A DNA stretch of 64,000 nt from Methylobacterium sp. 17Sr1-1 (lineage in GTDB: Bacteria > Pseudomonadota > Alphaproteobacteria > Rhizobiales > Beijerinckiaceae), in the NCBI RefSeq assembly GCF_003173775.1, contig NZ_CP029552.1, positions 5,335,001 through 5,399,000 on the forward strand, read 5' to 3'. Numbering within the stretch: the first letter of the stretch is position 1; every line of letters starts with the position of its first letter. The translations under genes and the position numbers were made by a program. Below, piece by piece: positions 60,692 to 64,000 of the stretch. The notes below the pieces were generated by a model. It had not been told where the DNA came from. It saw only the letters and a program-made list of their open reading frames with translations, and did not search any database.

Positions 60692-61042
60692 TCAACTCGC
60701 CCGGGCCTGCTCGCGCACGGTCCGGGCCGCCTCGGCGCCGTAGCGGGCGATCAGCCCGGGCAGTTCGTCGGCCTCCGCCCCGGCGCCTCCGGCGGCGAGG
60801 TCGGCGCGCAGCCGCTCGACCAGGGCCTCGTCCGCGGTGCGGCCGGGGCCGGGTGGAACCGAGCCCGCCTCGACCAGGCGGCTCTTGTAGGCCTCGGCCT
60901 CGCGGCCGCCGAGATTCAGGCGTTCGCACATCCAGGCGCCGAGCATCTTGTTGCGCCGGGCGAGAGCGAGGAAGCGCAGCTCCTCGTCGAGGGCGAACAG
61001 CGCCTCGGCGGCCCGCTCCCGCTCCTCGAACATCGTGGTCAT
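60692..61042 (-). CDS. DUF1476 protein, F1-ATPase zeta-type inhibitor
   Basis: 116 aa. MTTMFEERERAAEALFALDEELRFLALARRNKMLGAWMCERL is the DUF1476 pattern; a second helix (TADEALVERLRADLAAGG) follows. In Paracoccus this family is the zeta subunit that inhibits ATP hydrolysis by the F1FO synthase, its N-terminal helix entering the enzyme. ATG 61042 is supported by the conserved N-terminus; GAGGGAGACG lies upstream. It is convergent with spoVR. Confidence 0.9.
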   Translation of the reverse strand: MTTMFEERERAAEALFALDEELRFLALARRNKMLGAWMCERLNLGGREAEAYKSRLVEAGSVPPGPGRTADEALVERLRADLAAGGAGAEADELPGLIARYGAEAARTVREQARAS

Positions 61043-61148
61043 GGCGTCGTCTCCCTCGGATCCACGCCCCCGACTATGACAATGGCGACGATCGGTTCCC
61101 GGAACCAGGGCCCGTCGCAAGGCCGTGATCTTGGCCGTGATCTTGGCC

Positions 61149-61174
61149 GGAACGAAGCGGGCCGCCCGCGAGTT
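61149..61174 (+). promoter_or_regulatory. Weak EcfG-like promoter before the DUF892 gene
   Basis: GGAAC (61149-61153), 17 nt, AGTT (61171-61174): one mismatch in the -10. It lies 35 nt before ATG 61209. A 13-bp direct repeat (CCGTGATCTTGGC twice) lies just before it. Confidence 0.3.
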
Positions 61175-61208
61175 GCCGGGGTATATCGGTACCCCACGGG
61201 AGCATCTC

Positions 61209-61700
61209 ATGGCCGACGACAAGAACCTTCGGGCGCTCTTCCTGCACCAGCTGAAGGACACCTACTTCGCCGAGAACGCGATCCTGAAGGCGCTGCCGAA
61301 GATGGCGAAGGCCGCCCGCTCGGAGGAGCTGCGCGGCGCGTTCGGCGTGCATGTCGAGGAGACGCGCGAGCAGGTGAAGCGCCTCGACCAGGTGTTTCGG
61401 AGCATCGGCGAGAAGCCCGAGGGCGTCACCTGCCAGGCGATCCAGGGCATCATCGCGGAGGGCGAGGAGGTGATGCAGGAATTCTCCGGCAGCGAGGCCC
61501 TCGATGCCGGTCTGATCGCCGCCGCGCAGGCGGTGGAGCATTACGAGATCACCCGCTACGGCACCCTGCTGGCCTGGGCCAAGCAGCTCGGCTTCGGCGA
61601 GGCCGAGGGCCTGATCAAGGAGACCCTGGTCGAGGAGGAGAACACCGACGAGCTCCTGTCGGAGCTCGCGGAGGAGGCCGTCAACCCGGCCGCCGCGTAA
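61209..61700 (+). CDS. DUF892 ferritin-like protein (YciE/YciF family)
   Basis: 163 aa. LRALFLHQLKDTYFAENAILKALPKM, HVEETREQVKRLDQVF, VEHYEITRYGTLLAWAKQLG and ENTDELLSELA form the four-helix YciF pattern with E/H diiron-type ligands. These proteins are associated with general stress and osmotic response. CGGGAGCATCTC lies upstream of ATG 61209. It is followed by a VOC-family gene 44 nt later. Confidence 0.93.
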   Translation: MADDKNLRALFLHQLKDTYFAENAILKALPKMAKAARSEELRGAFGVHVEETREQVKRLDQVFRSIGEKPEGVTCQAIQGIIAEGEEVMQEFSGSEALDAGLIAAAQAVEHYEITRYGTLLAWAKQLGFGEAEGLIKETLVEEENTDELLSELAEEAVNPAAA

Positions 61701-61744
61701 CCACCGGGACCGCCCGCGCGTTCATCCGGTCGGGAGGTGGCGCC

Positions 61745-62158
61745 ATGCCGGAGATCGCCGGGATCCTCGAGACGGTCCTCTACGTCGACGACCTCGCGCG
61801 GGCGGCCGCGTTCTGGGGCGGGCCGATCGGCCTGCCCTGTCTCCACGAGGACCATCGGATGCGGGCCTACGACGTCGCCGGGCGCGGCGTCCTGCTGCTG
61901 TTTCCCCGCGGCGGCTCGCTGCACCCGATCCCCACGCCCGGCGGCACCATCCCGCCCCATGACGGCTCGGGCCCGCTGCACCTCGCGCTCTCGATCCCGG
62001 CCAGTGCGCTCGAGGACTGGGAGCGGCACCTGACCGCGCACGGCATCCCGATCGAGGGACGCACGACCTGGCCGCGCGGCGGCGTCAGCCTGTATTTCCG
62101 CGATCCGGACGGGCACCTGGTGGAGCTGGCGACGCCGGGATTGTGGAAGGGGTACTAA
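61745..62158 (+). CDS. VOC-family protein (glyoxalase/bleomycin-resistance fold)
   Basis: 137 aa, two beta-alpha-beta-beta-beta modules. ILETVLYVDDLARAAAFWGGPIGLP opens the first, and VSLYFRDPDGHLVELATPGLW, with the metal-ligand Glu, ends the second; His in GPLHLALSIPA is another ligand. Dioxygenase- or glyoxalase-type activity is possible but unassigned. GGGAGGTGG lies 4 nt upstream of ATG 61745. Confidence 0.88.
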   Translation: MPEIAGILETVLYVDDLARAAAFWGGPIGLPCLHEDHRMRAYDVAGRGVLLLFPRGGSLHPIPTPGGTIPPHDGSGPLHLALSIPASALEDWERHLTAHGIPIEGRTTWPRGGVSLYFRDPDGHLVELATPGLWKGY

Positions 62159-62201
62159 TGATTTAATTCCTATCCGTCTCCGGGACGACTGGAGCGTCAG
62201 C

Positions 62202-62267
62202 GGAAGGAGATCAGGGATCCAGAGCCGCTTCGCGGCACTTCCTCCACTGGATCCCGGATCTCCTTCC
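62202..62267. repeat. Inverted repeat between VOC and glucokinase genes
   Basis: Arms GGAAGGAGATCAGGGATCCAG (62202-62222) and near-complement (62247-62267) with a 24-nt centre; one mismatch. It probably serves both convergent genes as a terminator-like structure. Confidence 0.78.
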
Positions 62268-62318
62268 ACTTCGTTGCAGTCGTTCGGGAAAGGGAGAGGT
62301 GAGCGAGAGGTCGGCGCG

Positions 62319-63308
62319 TCACGCCGTCCAATGCTGCCCGTCATACGCGAACCGGTCCGGCTGGCAGGCCAGCGCCGAGAGGCCGGCGAGAGCCGGGTCG
62401 GCGATGGTGATGACGCAGGTCGGGATCTGCTTCATGCGGTCGGAGAAGGGCGGCTTGTACTCGAAGGCCTGCCGGAACTCGCCCTCGTTGAGCAGGTCGA
62501 GGATCCGGGGCACGATGCCACCGCCGATATAGACCCCGCCGGTCGCCAGGAAGGTGAGGGCGAGGTCGCCGCAGACGCGCCCGAGCAGCCTGGAAAAAAC
62601 CCGGAGCGTCCGCTCAGCCGCCGGATCCTCGCCCGACATCCCGCGCTCGGTGATGTCCTTCGCGTCCCGCTCGCCGCCGCCGAGACCCGCATGGAGCCGG
62701 GACAGGCCGGGGCCGGAGAGCAGGGATTCGACGGTGATCCGCCCCTCGATCCGCGCGAGGCGCGGCCAGAATTCGAAGTCCTCCGCGTCGCTCGGCCCGA
62801 GATCGACGTGTCCGGCCTCGGTCGACACGATGGCGAGCTGCTTGCCGTAGGGCACGAGGCCGGCGGCCCCGAAGCCGGTGCCGGGGCCGAGCACCAGGCG
62901 CGCGCCGCCGTCCGGACAGAGAGTCGGGCCGATCTGCTCGAGGATCGAGCGGTCGCGCCCGGCCGGGTCGAGGGCGGCGGCGCCGGCCGCCACCGGCACG
63001 TAGTCGTTGACGATCCGGCAGCTGGCGAGGCCGAAATCGCGGCCGATCCGCTCGCCCTCGATCACCCAATGGGCGTTGGTGAGGTGGACCGCCGGTCCGT
63101 CGACCCGGGCGGCCACCGCCAGGATGGCGGAACGGGGCGGGGCGACCGTGCTCTGCGCCAGGGCAGCGCGGATCGCCGCGCTCGGATCGGGATAGGCGGC
63201 GGTCTTCTCGTGGGCGAGCACGACGGGCTCGGCCCCCGGCTTCTCCTGCACGGCGAAGCGCGCGTTGGTGCCACCGATGTCGCCGAACAGGACCGGGAAC
63301 TCGAACAT
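62319..63308 (-). CDS. glk: Glucokinase
   Basis: 329 aa. Opens FPVLFGDIGGTNARFAV (phosphate-1 motif), VEGP-like and INDY (IVNDYVPVAAG) residues, LVLGPGTGFGAAG (phosphate-2), EAGHVDLGP, and the late GGVYIGGGIVPRI. It phosphorylates glucose with ATP, feeding sugar catabolism. ATG 63308 is preceded by GAGGCGGCGGCC; the longer frame to 63392 lacks support. It is convergent with the VOC gene. Confidence 0.95.
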   Translation of the reverse strand: MFEFPVLFGDIGGTNARFAVQEKPGAEPVVLAHEKTAAYPDPSAAIRAALAQSTVAPPRSAILAVAARVDGPAVHLTNAHWVIEGERIGRDFGLASCRIVNDYVPVAAGAAALDPAGRDRSILEQIGPTLCPDGGARLVLGPGTGFGAAGLVPYGKQLAIVSTEAGHVDLGPSDAEDFEFWPRLARIEGRITVESLLSGPGLSRLHAGLGGGERDAKDITERGMSGEDPAAERTLRVFSRLLGRVCGDLALTFLATGGVYIGGGIVPRILDLLNEGEFRQAFEYKPPFSDRMKQIPTCVITIADPALAGLSALACQPDRFAYDGQHWTA

Positions 63309-63459
63309 GGCCGCCGCCTCGCCTCCGGAGCACTCACACTCCCCGGTTATAGCGCCGCAGCGGCCCCGGTCGACGGGTTGAGTGTCTCCCACACCACTCC
63401 CGATCGCGTCGCTTCTCGCGCGAGCGATGCCGGCGCGTCGGGAGTTGTGTGAGGTGCAC

Positions 63460-64000
63460 TTACTCTCCTTCCATCCGGCCGACCTGCTTCATCGCCTGCT
63501 TGAGGGCGAGCAGGCGGCGGTCGCGATCGCGAAAGAGCTCGGCCGGATCGCGTCCGCCCCAGTCGAAGAAGCCCTTGCCGGCCATCACGCCGGTGCGCCC
63601 CTGGGCCACCAGGTCGTCGATCGCCTCCGAGCGGGTGCGGGCCGGCGGCGGGCTGTAGCTCGCATTGGCGAGCGCGTGCCGCAGCAGCTCGATGCCGGTG
63701 AAATCCGCCTTGGCGAGGTGGCCGAGGATCGGGATGCGCAGCGCCAGGCCGTGGATGATCGCGTCGTCGATCTCGCGCGCCGAGGCCACGCCCTCGTCGA
63801 GCAGGTGGTAGACCTCGGCCGAGATCGCCGACTGGATCCGGTTGGCGACGTAGCCCGGGATGAAGCGCTTGAGCACGATCGGCACCTGGCCGAGGCCGAG
63901 GACGAGCTGGCGCGCCTCCTCGATCACCGCCGGATCGGTGTGGGGGCCCGGCACCACGTCGACGAGGTCGACGATGTAGGGCGGGGTGTACCAGTGCATC
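63460..64000 (-). CDS. 3-hydroxyacyl-CoA dehydrogenase family protein (5' part missing)
   Basis: The last 179 or so residues of the C-terminal half, cut at the window edge (the NAD-binding half would lie beyond 64000). HWYTPPYIVDLVDVVPG matches the family HWxxPP..L.EVV motif, and GYVANRIQSAI, LAKADFTGIE and GKGFFDWGGR match the helical C-domain. The family covers 3-hydroxybutyryl-CoA and L-gulonate 3-dehydrogenases (lambda-crystallin type); the latter is a good guess from the HWYTPP variant, but unproven. Confidence 0.88.
   Translation of the reverse strand, partial: MHWYTPPYIVDLVDVVPGPHTDPAVIEEARQLVLGLGQVPIVLKRFIPGYVANRIQSAISAEVYHLLDEGVASAREIDDAIIHGLALRIPILGHLAKADFTGIELLRHALANASYSPPPARTRSEAIDDLVAQGRTGVMAGKGFFDWGGRDPAELFRDRDRRLLALKQAMKQVGRMEGE

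Overview
The window is high-GC alphaproteobacterial chromosome, most likely Methylobacterium or a close relative (Hyphomicrobiales). The support is the very high GC content, the block bamE / cytochrome bc1 chaperone / DUF177 / plsX / fabH / ihfA / merR, a DUF1476 ATPase-zeta gene, a minCDE operon with a CtrA-like site, sigma-EcfG type promoters and dispersed palindromic repeats of Rhizobiales type. I see no rRNA, tRNA, CRISPR array, transposase, integrase or phage gene.

Layout. 29-11719: surface polysaccharide cluster (FemAB-like acyltransferase, flippase, O-antigen ligase/polymerase-like protein, Wzz/tyrosine-kinase-like co-polymerase, secreted beta-helix protein, WecG/TagA transferase, GT4 transferase, Gfo/Idh/MocA oxidoreductase). 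11943-19905: small membrane protein, DMT transporter, class III nucleotide cyclase with TPRs, haloacetate-dehalogenase-like hydrolase, minCDE, DUF533/TerB protein. 20285-27456: dipeptide-type ABC importer divergent from an M20 amidohydrolase, a probable peptide or acyl-amino-acid scavenging unit. 27529-34605: csaA, ureG without other urease genes, an unknown protein, an MFS exporter coupled to an alpha/beta hydrolase, a coiled-coil/Sel1-like envelope protein, a TAXI-type periplasmic binding protein. 34896-41060: branched-chain-type ABC importer livG-livF-livK2-livK1-livH-livM with two tandem binding proteins and an IclR-like palindrome at its promoter. 41184-43250: acyltransferase 3 and a stress-type DUF4142 protein behind an EcfG promoter.

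43335-44135 is the most unusual segment: a tandem ~340-bp duplication downstream of modC. Each copy has, on the minus strand, a 100-nt leader with a P1 stem plus three hairpins, a very strong Shine-Dalgarno whose first bases form part of P1, a 27-codon ORF starting with GTG, and a 3' hairpin. The leaders differ at 17 of 100 positions, and nearly all stem changes are compensatory or G-U compatible; the small ORFs differ by one synonymous base. This looks like a structured regulatory RNA controlling a tiny beta-hairpin-like peptide, and I do not recognise it.

44186-53797: modBC without modA, GST, HpcH/HpaI aldolase, carboxylesterase, then bamE and the envelope/lipid block. 54038-64000: two small unknown genes, a secreted protein, the prkA-yeaH-spoVR stress/starvation operon with candidate sigma54 and EcfG promoters, DUF1476, DUF892, a VOC protein, glucokinase, and a 3-hydroxyacyl-CoA-dehydrogenase-family gene cut by the window end. 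Coordinates come from reading frames, start codons and ribosome binding sites seen directly. Family names rest on recognised motifs; no database search was run.
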